Origin: Candidatus Sumerlaeota bacterium
GTDB lineage: Bacteria; Sumerlaeota; Sumerlaeia; JADFCT01
DNA length: 42,880 nt
NCBI GenBank assembly: GCA_026398575.1
Contig: JAPLSP010000046.1
Span: 1-42,880 of the forward strand
Direction of reading: 5' to 3'
Shown here: positions 42,355 to 42,880 of the stretch, piece by piece
Layout of the letters: each line of letters starts with the position of its first letter
Numbering within the stretch: position 1 is the first letter of the stretch
Notes under the pieces: generated by a model
Databases searched by the model: none
Seen by the model: the letters and a program-made list of their open reading frames with translations, nothing else
Told to the model about the DNA's origin: nothing
Translations under genes and position numbers: made by a program

Positions 42355-42771
42355 ATGCTCCTCAAGAAGCCCCGGCATATTGCGTTTGCGTTGGCAGGCC
42401 TTGCGGTCGTGGTTGCCGCTATCATAGTTTGGATAAAATGGAAGGACAGCGACAGCGACCTGCTGGATTATCGCAAACATTTCACCAACCGCGCCGCGAT
42501 GACCCGGTCCGGATGTTTTGTCATCGCTCCCAAACCCGCGACAAGACCCAATGGCACACTGTATTTCCTGCATAATGATGTAAAGAAATCATCTTCAAGC
42601 ATTTCCAGTTGGAGCCGACCTGAGCTATTTCAGATCATGAAATTCAGCTTTGAGGATTGGAAATTATCCAAGATTGCAGACTTGCCAGCGCAACCAGCTT
42701 ATTCGACTATCTTGCTGTATTCTGCTGATAGTGTGGGTGAAAATTTGTATGCCTTTAGCCGCCTGAAGTAG
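42355..42771 (+). CDS. Small single-pass membrane protein, unknown
   Basis: 138 residues from the ATG at 42355. One N-terminal transmembrane segment (IAFALAGLAVVVAAIIVWI) after a basic start, then a soluble part without a family I recognise (SGCFVIAPKPATRPNGTLYFL). It is AT-richer than the neighbouring genes, which may point to recent acquisition. No close operon partner; the next start is 73 bases downstream. Confidence 0.55.
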   Translation: MLLKKPRHIAFALAGLAVVVAAIIVWIKWKDSDSDLLDYRKHFTNRAAMTRSGCFVIAPKPATRPNGTLYFLHNDVKKSSSSISSWSRPELFQIMKFSFEDWKLSKIADLPAQPAYSTILLYSADSVGENLYAFSRLK

Positions 42772-42844
42772 GTGATGAAAATAATTTTCATAAACCCGAA
42801 AATTTAACTATTGTGACGTGAGGCCTTTATGTAATGTCCGTCTC

Positions 42845-42880
42845 ATGACGGAACAAATCACCGAGCACTACCTGCTGCAG
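42845..42880 (+). CDS. 5' end of a gene cut by the window edge
   Basis: An ATG at 42845 opens a frame that stays open to the end of the window (12 codons, MTEQITEHYLLQ). The ribosome binding site is weak, so it is only a candidate. Confidence 0.4.
   Translation, partial: MTEQITEHYLLQ

Overview
This is a roughly 58% GC bacterial chromosome segment (GC estimated by eye). It carries secreted sulfatases, GH29 fucosidases, a beta-helix protein, Tat-exported enzymes, GxxExxY genes and very many intergenic repeat families. That mixture resembles Planctomycetota, Verrucomicrobiota, Lentisphaerota or candidate relatives. The placement is an inference from gene content; no rRNA or phylogenetic marker here settles it.

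Layout. (1) 189-8192, + strand: a polysaccharide-degradation locus with a beta-helix protein, two S1-type sulfatases and two Tat-exported GH29 fucosidases, interrupted by a small AT-rich lipoprotein gene. It would suit a sulfated fucose-containing glycan. (2) 8440-8643: the C-terminal stump of an ISKra4-type transposase. (3) 8793-15106, + strand, visibly AT-richer: a compact six-gene defence-like island in the order m5C DNA methyltransferase, HD-CE-like phosphohydrolase, P-loop ATPase, unrecognised alpha/beta protein, ThyX and Vsr. This is the most interesting part of the window. (4) 15281-16643, - strand: an orphan antitoxin-like gene and a secreted phosphoesterase. (5) 17127-24060, + strand: a CheB-CheR-PAS protein and two tandemly related PAS-GAF sensor proteins, one of which lost its ATPase domain. 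A GxxExxY mobile element and its internally deleted derivative sit between the first two. (6) 24068-33255, - strand: an acetyltransferase, an acetyl-xylan-esterase-like protein, two paralogous Tat proteins, a Dabb protein, a large GT39-type membrane protein and TrpRS. (7) 33455-42880: two radical SAM proteins, tRNA-Tyr with its promoter and terminator, a glycosyltransferase, a methyltransferase with a zinc ribbon, a RfaE2-like nucleotidyltransferase and membrane proteins. These fit cell-surface glycan or nucleotide-sugar work.

The gaps between genes are full of structured DNA. There are 7-bp-period repeat arrays, several of them starting just after stop codons and one running in frame through a gene. 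There are also 9-, 10-, 16- and 25-bp tandem arrays, perfect palindromes with arms up to 32 bp, nested hairpins, and a 15-bp direct repeat flanking one gene.
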